From NCBI GenBank assembly GCA_028692275.1, contig JAQUXR010000002.1, forward strand, positions 62,001 to 126,000: a stretch of 64,000 nucleotides of DNA. The letters run 5' to 3'. Position 1 is the stretch's first letter, and each line of letters starts with the position of its first letter. Under the pieces are notes generated by a model that was given only the letters and a program-made list of their open reading frames with translations, made no database searches and had not been told where the DNA came from. The DNA is from Frisingicoccus sp009929615 (GTDB taxonomy: Bacteria > Bacillota > Clostridia > Lachnospirales > Lachnospiraceae). Both the position numbers and the translations under genes were made by a program. This document shows positions 43,397 to 50,454 of the stretch, piece by piece.

Positions 43397-44155
43397 TTAC
43401 TCCCCACTTAATTTGCCGAGGAATTCTTTCATTCGCTGATTCTCAGAATTGAAAACCAACTCCGGTGAACCTTCCTCGACGATAACACCTTTATCCATAA
43501 AAATAACATAATCCGATACATTTTTAGCAAAATTCATCTCATGCGTAACAATAACCATGGTCATTCGTTCTGCTGCCAGGTCCTTTATAATTTTCAAAAT
43601 TTCTCCTGTCAGCTCCGGATCCAGAGCAGATGTCGGTTCATCAAAAAACAAAATCTTTGGATTCATTGCCAATGCTCTGGCAATCGATACACGCTGCTGC
43701 TGCCCGCCGGACAACTGGTATGGGTAGGCATTTGCTTTATCTTCCAGTCCCATCTTCCGAAGCAGTTCCCTGGCTTCTTCAAAAACTTCCTGCTTATTCC
43801 GGTGCTGCACCCGCAATGGCGCATCCGTAATATTCTTAATCACCGAATAATGTGGGAAGAGATTAAAGTTCTGAAACACAAGACCGTAATATCCACGAAT
43901 ACGTTTCAAATCTGCTGTTTTCGCATAGACTGCCTGTTCTCCCTGGCTTTTAGCTGCTGCTTCTCCAAGATATATTATATCACCGTTGTCAATTTTTTCC
44001 AGCATCGTAGCACATCGTAAAAGTGTTGATTTTCCTGAGCCCGACGGTCCAATTATACTCAAAACCTGACCTTCATTTACCGTCAGTGAAATGTCCTTTA
44101 ATACTTCAAGGCCGTCAAAACTCTTTTTTATATGATTCATCTCTAATAAGTTCAT
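43397..44155 (-). CDS. Polar amino acid ABC transporter ATPase
   Basis: 252 aa. Walker A GPSGSGKST, signature LSGGQQQRV, Walker B ILFFDEPTSALDP, and the H-loop VTHEMNFAKNV, as in GlnQ/HisP-type ATPases. An insert of about 20 residues (YLGEAAAKSQGEQAVYAKTA, ~60-80) lies between Walker A and the Q-loop; I note it as longer than usual. GGAGG precedes the ATG. It powers the permease encoded 12 bp upstream. Amino-acid specificity cannot be read from it. Confidence 0.93.
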   Translation of the reverse strand: MNLLEMNHIKKSFDGLEVLKDISLTVNEGQVLSIIGPSGSGKSTLLRCATMLEKIDNGDIIYLGEAAAKSQGEQAVYAKTADLKRIRGYYGLVFQNFNLFPHYSVIKNITDAPLRVQHRNKQEVFEEARELLRKMGLEDKANAYPYQLSGGQQQRVSIARALAMNPKILFFDEPTSALDPELTGEILKIIKDLAAERMTMVIVTHEMNFAKNVSDYVIFMDKGVIVEEGSPELVFNSENQRMKEFLGKLSGE

Positions 44156-44167
44156 CCGTTTATCCTC

Positions 44168-44818
44168 CTAACGATAATAACTCAGCTTCTTTTCCAGCCG
44201 GTCAAAGAATACTGCAACTAACAGGTTGAAAACATAGTAAAATAGTCCGGCAACAATAAATGGCACCCATGAAGATTCTGCCGCCACAAGCTCTTTGGTC
44301 AGCTTAAACACTTCTGTTACAGACAGGGTAAATGCCAGGGACGTATCTTTTACCAGTGTAATCGTTTCATTTGCTACTGGTGGAATAATCCGTTTAATAA
44401 CCTGGGGCATAACAATATGAATAAATGTCTGGCTTCTACTGTATCCCAGCAGTCTTGCCGCCTCATACTGTCCATCGGGAACAGCCGAAATACCTGAGCG
44501 GTAAATCTCCGCAAAATAAGCAGCATAGTTCAAGGCAAAACCAATCAGAACCGCTTTAAGCCGGTATGATTGTGTAATCTGCATTCCAAAAATAAAATAT
44601 GGACCAAAATAGACAACCAGCAGCTGGAGCATCAATGGCGTTCCTCGCATAATGGATATATATATTCTGGCCAACATGGAAAACACCTTTACTTTGGACA
44701 TCCGAACCAAAGAAAGCCCCAATCCAAGAATCAAAGATGTAATCAATGTTACAAAAAATATCTCAAGAGTTATCCCCATTCCACTGGACAACTCTTTAAT
44801 AATGTCTGTTATTGTCAT
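44168..44818 (-). CDS. Polar amino acid ABC transporter permease
   Basis: 216 aa, four to five membrane helices of the HisM family. Family mark: GISAVPDGQYEAARLLGYS, the EAA-loop region that contacts the ATPase, and the N-terminal TLITSLILGLGLSL. Only one permease gene is present, so it presumably homodimerizes. GGGAGG precedes the ATG. It lies 82 bp after the binding-protein gene, with a hairpin in between. Confidence 0.93.
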   Translation of the reverse strand: MTITDIIKELSSGMGITLEIFFVTLITSLILGLGLSLVRMSKVKVFSMLARIYISIMRGTPLMLQLLVVYFGPYFIFGMQITQSYRLKAVLIGFALNYAAYFAEIYRSGISAVPDGQYEAARLLGYSRSQTFIHIVMPQVIKRIIPPVANETITLVKDTSLAFTLSVTEVFKLTKELVAAESSWVPFIVAGLFYYVFNLLVAVFFDRLEKKLSYYR

Positions 44819-44855
44819 CTGTACGCCTCCCTGTTTTATAAAATCCTATATCAGC

Positions 44856-44882
44856 AAAAAGGGAGCGATTAAATTCGCTCCC
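44856..44882 (-). terminator. Intercistronic hairpin/partial terminator after the solute-binding gene
   Basis: GGGAGCGA (44861-44868) pairs with TCGCTCCC (44875-44882), a perfect 8-bp stem followed on the minus strand by TTTTT. It would terminate part of the transcripts after the binding-protein gene and lower permease and ATPase expression. Confidence 0.7.
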
Positions 44883-44900
44883 CATTGATGTCTTTTTTGA

Positions 44901-45752
44901 TTATTTACTAATACAGATTTTTTCAGGATCAATTGGATATTTTGCAACAATTTTATCCACTGTTCCATCTGCTTCCATCTCAAGTAATGTGGACCAAACC
45001 TGATCTCTTAAAGCTTCATTACCAAGTTTGAAACCTATTCCATACTGTTCTGTGGAAATAATCTCATCCAGGATTACAATATTCTCATTCTGTACCTGTT
45101 TTGCAGCTGCAACGCCTTCATCCATAGCAATGGCATCTGCAGAACCTGCTTCAAGTTCTAACAATGCGGATTCATAATCTGGAACTTCTGTAAAGTTCGC
45201 AAAAGATTCAACCAATTTAACGATTTCTTCATTCTCTTCATCCTGTAACGCTGCCAATGCAGAAGAATCAGCCTGTACGAGCACATTCTTGCCTGCTAAA
45301 TCAGCAAAGGATGTGATTCCAGCATCTTTATTCACAACAAATACCTGTGTATTATCTACATAAGCCTCTGTCCATGTGTACTCATCTTCGCGTCCATTCA
45401 TTGTAAAGCCATTCCAAATACAATCAATAGCACCCGAATTCAATTCCATATCTTTAGCATCCCAGTCAATCGGCATCTTTACAAGTTCCCAGCCGTTACG
45501 GTCACATACTTCCTGAGCTAAATCCAAGTCAAATCCGACATACTCACCATCCTGCTTATATCCATAAGGTGGAAAGCTTGCATCGAACCCAACAGTAAAT
45601 GTCTTTTTTTCTCCAGCAGCCTCTGTTGCTGCCTCTGCTGTAGTCTCAGCTTTTGTTTCTGCTTTCGTTTCTTTTGCACCGTTACCACATCCTGTAACCA
45701 GACATCCAACCGCCATTATCCCCGCCATAATAAGCGCTAATCTTTTTTTCAT
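44901..45752 (-). CDS. Amino acid ABC transporter solute-binding lipoprotein
   Basis: 283 aa. Signal peptide with lipobox LVTGC (~res 22), a KAET-rich tether (~28-48), then the SBP_bac_3 fold: GFDASFPPYGYKQDGEYVGF, DLAQEVCDRNGWE, AGKNVLVQADSSA, AIAMDEG. It binds a polar amino acid outside the membrane. The first gene of the transporter unit and the best translated (GGGAGG at good spacing). The substrate is unknown; cystine, glutamine and arginine binders all look like this. Confidence 0.93.
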   Translation of the reverse strand: MKKRLALIMAGIMAVGCLVTGCGNGAKETKAETKAETTAEAATEAAGEKKTFTVGFDASFPPYGYKQDGEYVGFDLDLAQEVCDRNGWELVKMPIDWDAKDMELNSGAIDCIWNGFTMNGREDEYTWTEAYVDNTQVFVVNKDAGITSFADLAGKNVLVQADSSALAALQDEENEEIVKLVESFANFTEVPDYESALLELEAGSADAIAMDEGVAAAKQVQNENIVILDEIISTEQYGIGFKLGNEALRDQVWSTLLEMEADGTVDKIVAKYPIDPEKICISK

Positions 45753-45800
45753 AACTTCTTCCTCCCATTATCCATATCATGCTACCATGTTATTCGTATA

Positions 45801-45839
45801 ACGCTTTATCATGATATCATGAAAGCGTATTTGTGTCAA
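45801..45839 (-). promoter_or_regulatory. Promoter and overlapping palindromic operator of the amino-acid/deo operon
   Basis: Minus-strand TTGACA (45834-45839), 17-bp spacer, TATCAT (45811-45816). The -10 lies inside a perfect 12-bp palindrome, CATGATATCATG (45810-45821), flanked by ACGCTTT (45801-45807) and AAAGCGT (45822-45828) in inverted orientation. A repressor bound here would block the promoter. No regulator gene is adjacent. Confidence 0.75.
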
Positions 45840-45895
45840 CGAAAATGCCCCTGTTTTACTGTAAGGAAGGCCCTTTTCTACCTTACTATTTTCTT

Positions 45896-45932
45896 ACAAA
45901 AATAGGATGACATTTTGGAAAATGTCATCCTA
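45896..45932 (-). terminator. Terminator of the 33-aa gene
   Basis: AGGATGACATTTT pairs with AAAATGTCATCCT around a short loop, followed on the minus strand by TATTTTTG. It lies ~20 nt after the stop codon of the small ORF. Confidence 0.8.
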
Positions 45933-45951
45933 TCGTTTTATCTAATGTTGT

Positions 45952-46053
45952 TTAATCTTCAAAATATTCTCTGTAGTCCATTTCACTGGCAAATAACATA
46001 TATCTGCCTCCCACGAATCCCATATAACCTTCTCTTACTGAATAACCTTTCAT
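45952..46053 (-). CDS. Small conserved-looking protein of 33 aa
   Basis: Starts ATG at 46053 with AAAGGTGG 8 nt upstream and stops TAA at 45952-45954. The peptide begins MKGYSVREGYMGFVGGRYML and ends FASEMDYREYFED. It is aromatic and acidic, without a membrane helix. I recall similar ~33-aa 'GYMGF...GRYMLFASE...Y' proteins in Lachnospiraceae genomes, but cannot check. A TATAAT box lies upstream and a strong terminator follows, so it is an independent short gene. Function unknown. Confidence 0.78.
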   Translation of the reverse strand: MKGYSVREGYMGFVGGRYMLFASEMDYREYFED

Positions 46054-46127
46054 GTTATCAACCACCTTTCTAAATACATCTTTAAGATGGTTTTATTATA
46101 TGTTATTCAGCGTCCTATAAAACGGAC

Positions 46128-47447
46128 TTAAAGTCGGATGGTTACAAAGATATCATAAATCGCTTTAATCGCTGTTTCAAAGTCTTTATTCTGCAAACCA
46201 ATGATAATATTCAGCTCACTGGAGCCCTGGTCTATCATCTTAACATTGACATTGGCATGTGCCAGTGCTGAAAAAATTCGTCCCGCGGTTCCTCTGGTAG
46301 CTTTCATACCACGTCCCACAACAGCAACCAATGCCAAATCACTTTCCATCTCAATAGCATCCGGTTTTGCTGTCCGGTGAAGATTTGCCAGAACAGACTG
46401 TTCCTTTGCTTCAAATTCATCCTGATGAACAAATACCGTCAATGTATCGATTCCCGATGGCATATGCTCAAAGGATACACCTTCTTCTTCGAAAGCTTCT
46501 AACACTTTTCTCCCAAACCCAACCTGGGAGTTCATCATGTCCTTCTCAACGGTAATGGACACAAAGCCCTTTTTACCGGCAATACCTGTAATCGTATATT
46601 CCGGCTTTACACATGTACTTTCTACAATAAATGTTCCTTTATCTTCCGGAGCATTTGTATTTCGAATATTAATAGGGATTCCTTCTGTACGTACCGGGAA
46701 GATAGCATCTTCATGAAGTACAGTTGCTCCCATATATGAAAGTTCTCTTAATTCTTTATAAGTAATGGTATCAATCGGCTTTGGATTCTCAATAATTCTA
46801 GGGTCCGCTACCAGCACACCGGATACATCTGTCCAGTTTTCATAGACATCCGCAATAACAGCTTTCGCAACAATCGAACCGGTAATATCGGAACCACCTC
46901 GTGAAAAAGTCTTTACATGACCGTCTGCTCCACATCCGTAAAATCCAGGAATAACTGCTGTATCTGTCTTGGCCAGTTTTTTTCCAAGAGCAGAGTAGGT
47001 CTTATTCTGATCCAGCTGTCCATCTTTGCCAAAGAAAATATATTTTGCAGGGTCTACAAATTCACTTCCCAGGTATCTTGCCATAATAACACCATTCAGA
47101 TACTCTCCTCTGGAAGCTGCATAATCTGAGCCCTCTTTATTTTTGAAGGCAAGTTCAATCTCTTTGAATTCTTCATCCAGGCTTAAATCCAATGCCAATC
47201 CCCGGATAATTTCATTATAACGTTCTTTGATCTGTTCAAGGAGCTCTTTAAAATCCCTGCCTGAAACAGCCTCTTCGTAACATTTGTAAAGCATGTCCGT
47301 TACTTTAACATCTTTCGGAGAACGTTTTCCAGGAGCTGATGGAATAACATATCTTCTGGACGGGTCACTTTTAATAATATTACCTACTTTTTTAAACTGT
47401 TCTGCACTGGCCAGCGAACTGCCACCGAACTTCACAACCTTTTTCAT
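46128..47447 (-). CDS. lysC: Aspartate kinase (monofunctional)
   Basis: 439 aa. N-terminal kinase domain with KFGGSSLASAEQF and FSRGGSDITGSIVA, then two ACT regulatory domains (~300-435; FVSITVEKDMMNSQVG, LALVAVVGRGMKATRGTAG). It phosphorylates aspartate, the first step to lysine, threonine and methionine. GGAGG precedes the ATG. The leader between promoter and start is about 35 nt, too short for a lysine riboswitch, so control is likely by ACT-domain feedback. Confidence 0.95.
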   Translation of the reverse strand: MKKVVKFGGSSLASAEQFKKVGNIIKSDPSRRYVIPSAPGKRSPKDVKVTDMLYKCYEEAVSGRDFKELLEQIKERYNEIIRGLALDLSLDEEFKEIELAFKNKEGSDYAASRGEYLNGVIMARYLGSEFVDPAKYIFFGKDGQLDQNKTYSALGKKLAKTDTAVIPGFYGCGADGHVKTFSRGGSDITGSIVAKAVIADVYENWTDVSGVLVADPRIIENPKPIDTITYKELRELSYMGATVLHEDAIFPVRTEGIPINIRNTNAPEDKGTFIVESTCVKPEYTITGIAGKKGFVSITVEKDMMNSQVGFGRKVLEAFEEEGVSFEHMPSGIDTLTVFVHQDEFEAKEQSVLANLHRTAKPDAIEMESDLALVAVVGRGMKATRGTAGRIFSALAHANVNVKMIDQGSSELNIIIGLQNKDFETAIKAIYDIFVTIRL

Positions 47448-47485
47448 CTATATAGCCTCCAAAATTAAAATCATCTGTTTTTAAA

Positions 47486-47513
47486 ATTATATAACAGAAT
47501 CCCTATTTGTCAA
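47486..47513 (-). promoter_or_regulatory. Promoter of the aspartate kinase gene
   Basis: Minus-strand TTGACA (47508-47513), 16-bp spacer, TATAAT (47486-47491). Beyond it (47514-47658) I see only a possible TATACT box (47591-47596) for the plus-strand lipid kinase. Confidence 0.7.
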
Positions 47514-47658
47514 CGATTTCTTACAAACCTCCCCTTATATCGCCCTCATATATGTGCTGCCTTAGTCTTCCCCCAATTTACAACTTATGGTATACTAATA
47601 TTCTATTTACATCGAAAAGGGCTTTGCCCGCCATGCTCTGCCCCAAGGAGGTAGCATC

Positions 47659-48543
47659 ATGAAAAAACGCATACTTTTTATCGTTAATCCGAGTTCCGGT
47701 AAAGTAAAAATCAAGGACAGCCTTCTGGAAGTATGCCAGATATTCTGCCAAGCTGGCTACGACCTGACTTTAAATGTAACTCAGTACATCCGCGATGCCA
47801 TTAATGAAGCTTTAGAAGATGATATCCGTTATGATTTAATCATCTGCTGCGGCGGTGACGGCACTTTTAACAGCATGATTTCCGCCCTGCTTCCTCTCGA
47901 AGTCCATCCTGCCATCAGCTATATTCCTTCCGGAAGTACCAATGATTTTGCCCGCAGCATCGGCCTGAACGGCACTGCTGTAGACATTGCCCGTGAAATT
48001 ATGGTTGGTTCACCAAGGCCGCTGGATATTGGCAGTTTCAATGAACTCTATTTTTCCTATATTGCTTCATTTGGAGCCTTTACGGAAACTTCCTATAATA
48101 CGCCCCAGTCCTTAAAAAACTGGCTGGGCCACCTTGCCTATATTTTAGAAGGCATGAAAGACTTGTCCGCTATTGAGCCCTGCCATATGAAGATTGTCCA
48201 CGATGACGTGGTTCTTGAAGACAATTACATCTGGGGAGCTATTTGTAATTCCACTTCCATTGGCGGCATGATTCGCCTGAATAAGGATCTGGTAGATTAC
48301 AATGACGGCCTTTTTGAGATTCTTCTTGTCAAGGCACCGAAAACACTTTTTGATTTAACAAGGATAGTTGTATCCATTAATACTCAGGATTATGACCCTG
48401 AAATGATTGATTTTTTCCAAGCCAGCGAATTATACGTCTATCCGGAAACAGAGGTTCCTTGGACTCTTGACGGTGAATATGCTCCTGGAAATAAAGAGAT
48501 TCATATTAAAAATATTCATAATGCACTCCAGATTATTGTTTGA
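47659..48543 (+). CDS. Diacylglycerol/lipid kinase family protein (YegS/DagK type)
   Basis: 294 aa. The catalytic domain opens with ILFIVNPSSGKVKIKD, then the nucleotide loop ICCGGDGTFNSMISALL and the Gly-rich YIPSGSTNDFARSIG, all marks of DAGK_cat kinases. The C-terminal half has the beta-sandwich with NGLFEILLV-like and TLDGEYAPG segments. It phosphorylates diacylglycerol, undecaprenol or a similar lipid at the membrane face. AAGGAGG lies before the ATG. It is upstream of cotJA by 57 bp, but that gene set probably has its own sporulation promoter. Confidence 0.9.
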   Translation: MKKRILFIVNPSSGKVKIKDSLLEVCQIFCQAGYDLTLNVTQYIRDAINEALEDDIRYDLIICCGGDGTFNSMISALLPLEVHPAISYIPSGSTNDFARSIGLNGTAVDIAREIMVGSPRPLDIGSFNELYFSYIASFGAFTETSYNTPQSLKNWLGHLAYILEGMKDLSAIEPCHMKIVHDDVVLEDNYIWGAICNSTSIGGMIRLNKDLVDYNDGLFEILLVKAPKTLFDLTRIVVSINTQDYDPEMIDFFQASELYVYPETEVPWTLDGEYAPGNKEIHIKNIHNALQIIV

Positions 48544-48600
48544 CATTTTCTTTTAGATTTCATAAATTATTACTAAAAGAATACTCCGAAAGGAGCCTTT

Positions 48601-48825
48601 ATGAATTACCGACAAAATATGGCAAATTGCTGCCCGCCGGTATCCCGTCCGATACCAGCTCCGGCACCACCTGTCTGCGAAAATATCTGTGCCTATCCCA
48701 TCGCCATGGCATATGTTCCAATACAAACCTTTCAGACGACCTACGAACTAAATAAAGCGCTGGAAGTCGGCACCATTTTTCCGGAACTTCATAAACCGTT
48801 CTGTGGAAAGAGGTGTGTGCGATGA
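48601..48825 (+). CDS. cotJA: Spore coat protein CotJA
   Basis: 74 aa, Pro- and Cys-rich N-terminus, then the CotJA core IAMAYVPIQTFQTTYELNKALEVGT (given here in outline: AYVPIQ...YELNKALE...GTIFPEL). It belongs to the inner spore coat with CotJB and CotJC. AAAGGAG is 6 nt before the ATG. The stop overlaps the cotJB start (ATGA), so translation is coupled. Made in the mother cell in relatives, so sporulation-specific transcription is expected. Confidence 0.92.
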   Translation: MNYRQNMANCCPPVSRPIPAPAPPVCENICAYPIAMAYVPIQTFQTTYELNKALEVGTIFPELHKPFCGKRCVR

Positions 48826-49133
48826 TGAATTTATGCAATCTGTCCCAATATCAGTTACTCGATTATATTAATAAAGTCAGCTTTGCCGTCGATGATATTC
48901 TTTTATTCCTCGATTCCCATCCGGATTGTCCGGAGGCTCTGGCTTATTTCCACGAACACAGCAAACTTCGAAAAGCAGCCCTTAAAGAATACGCTCGCCG
49001 ATTCGGTCCTCTGACCATTGATACAGCGAATGATACCTCCAGCAGCTCCTGGGAATGGATTTATCAAAAATGGCCATGGGAAGGAGGCGGCTGTTCATGT
49101 GGAACTATGAAAAACGACTGCAGTATCCGGTAA
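48822..49133 (+). CDS. cotJB: Spore coat protein CotJB
   Basis: 103 aa. The CotJB core is seen in LLDYINKVSFAVDDILLFLD, the SHPDCPEALAYFHEH region, and the aromatic WEWIYQKWPWEGGGCSCGTM near the C-terminus. I choose the ATG at 48822, overlapping the cotJA stop by 4 nt, with AAAGAGG upstream; a GTG at 48813 would lie inside cotJA and has no better site. Its 3' end overlaps cotJC by 37 nt. Confidence 0.9.
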   Translation: MMNLCNLSQYQLLDYINKVSFAVDDILLFLDSHPDCPEALAYFHEHSKLRKAALKEYARRFGPLTIDTANDTSSSSWEWIYQKWPWEGGGCSCGTMKNDCSIR

Positions 49134-49720
49134 ATATTACCCGGCCAAATGCCCAGATAGCCCAGATTATCCTGAGTCAATATGGGGGCCCTGATGGCGA
49201 AATCAACGCCGCCCTGCGTTATCTGTCTCAGCGTTTCGCTATGACAAACCGCAAAGCTATGGGTATGCTGACAGATATTGGCACCGAGGAACTGGCCCAT
49301 ATGGAAATTGTTGCTACCATTGTCACTCAGCTGACAAAGGATTTATCTATGGAAGAACTCCAAAAATACGGATTTGATAAATATTACGTGGACCATACAC
49401 TTGGTATCTGGCCTCAGGCTGCCGGCGGTATCCCAGTCAATGCCTGTGAATTCCAGTCCAAAGGCGACCCGATTACAGACCTGTTTGAAGATTTGGCTGC
49501 CGAGCAAAAAGCCCGGGTAACCTACGATAATATTCTACGCCTGGTCAAGGATCCTGAAGTGGCTGACCCTATTCGTTTTTTACGGGCAAGAGAAGTTGTT
49601 CATTTCCAACGCTTCGGAGAAACCCTTCGGGCCGTTCAGGAAGATTTGAATTCTAAAAACTTCTATGCCTTTAACCCGGCTTTTGATGCACCGGTACCTT
49701 GTCCGCCATGTACTAAATAA
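49097..49720 (+). CDS. cotJC: CotJC spore coat protein, manganese catalase family
   Basis: 207 aa. Four-helix ferritin-like fold of Mn catalases, with the glutamate ligands in DIGTEELAHMEIV and in VVHFQRFGE near the C-terminus, plus AAEQKARVTYDNILRL. It lies in the spore coat and may consume peroxide. The start is the ATG at 49097 (protein begins MWNYEKRL), with AAGGAGG 9 nt upstream inside the cotJB frame. A terminator follows. Confidence 0.93.
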   Translation: MWNYEKRLQYPVNITRPNAQIAQIILSQYGGPDGEINAALRYLSQRFAMTNRKAMGMLTDIGTEELAHMEIVATIVTQLTKDLSMEELQKYGFDKYYVDHTLGIWPQAAGGIPVNACEFQSKGDPITDLFEDLAAEQKARVTYDNILRLVKDPEVADPIRFLRAREVVHFQRFGETLRAVQEDLNSKNFYAFNPAFDAPVPCPPCTK

Positions 49721-49725
49721 CCTTG

Positions 49726-49761
49726 AAACTGCCCCTGTATTCTACAGTGGGCAGTTTTTTA
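49726..49761 (+). terminator. Terminator of the cotJ operon
   Basis: AAACTGCCC-CTGTA pairs with TACAG-T-GGGCAGTTT around TTC, followed by TTTTTT. Confidence 0.88.
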
Positions 49762-49866
49762 TCATTAAAAAAATTGTACTACTATTCGTGCAAATTGTAT
49801 GGTATAGTATATTTTATAGCCGGTTAATTTGAAAAAAAACCACTTAAACACTTTGGGGAGAAACAG

Positions 49867-50454
49867 ATGTTATATCTTTGTACAGGAATACTGGCCTTTT
49901 TTTTATATTATATCTACGATTTAAACAGTGTTTGTTTTCATACACGCTTTTTTAAATCCTTTTTTACTATCGGAAGCCTGCTGCTTGCAGTATCTACTGT
50001 CAAGCTCATTTGGCGTGCCGCAAAATCAAGTCTTTTTAGCGAATTCTCCATCGTATCGTTATGTCTTGCATTTATTTTTCTTGCACTGCTTATTTATACA
50101 TTATTCTTTGCACTTCCTTTTAAAAAAACATATGGACAGTCTGATTCACTTCCTTCGGTGGTTCACACGACAGGCATGTATGCCATTTGCCGCCACCCAG
50201 GGGTCTTGTGGTTATCAGGCTTTTATTTTTGTACGGCTTTATCTTTTCAAAGCCTGCTGCTTTGGGCCGCTGCCCTTATTTTCAGCCTGCTCGATATTAT
50301 TTATGTCATTCTGCAGGACTACTATATTTTCCCAAAACAATTTGAGGGGTATGCCCAATATAAAGATTTAGCCCCTTTTCTTTTACCAAACTCGAAAAGT
50401 CTGCAACGTGCTGCAAAAACGTGGAGAATAGGAGATACTTATCATGAAATTTGA
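49867..50454 (+). CDS. Isoprenylcysteine methyltransferase/PEMT-like membrane protein
   Basis: 195 aa, about five membrane helices. The C-terminal part carries the ICMT/PEMT pattern: YAICRHPGVLWLSGFYF (RHP, SAM site), then YYIFPKQFEGYAQYKDLAPFLLP. This pattern marks integral-membrane SAM-dependent methyltransferases for lipids or prenyl-cysteine. In many members a glutamate stands before the 'F-x-x-Y' segment; here the residues read QDYYIFP, so activity is less sure. GGGGAG precedes the ATG. It overlaps the GH3-like gene by 11 nt, so the two are co-translated. Confidence 0.72.
   Translation: MLYLCTGILAFFLYYIYDLNSVCFHTRFFKSFFTIGSLLLAVSTVKLIWRAAKSSLFSEFSIVSLCLAFIFLALLIYTLFFALPFKKTYGQSDSLPSVVHTTGMYAICRHPGVLWLSGFYFCTALSFQSLLLWAAALIFSLLDIIYVILQDYYIFPKQFEGYAQYKDLAPFLLPNSKSLQRAAKTWRIGDTYHEI

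Noticed and set aside
47448..47510. Lysine riboswitch before aspartate kinase
   Set aside because: The leader between promoter and ATG is only about 35 nt; no room for the aptamer.
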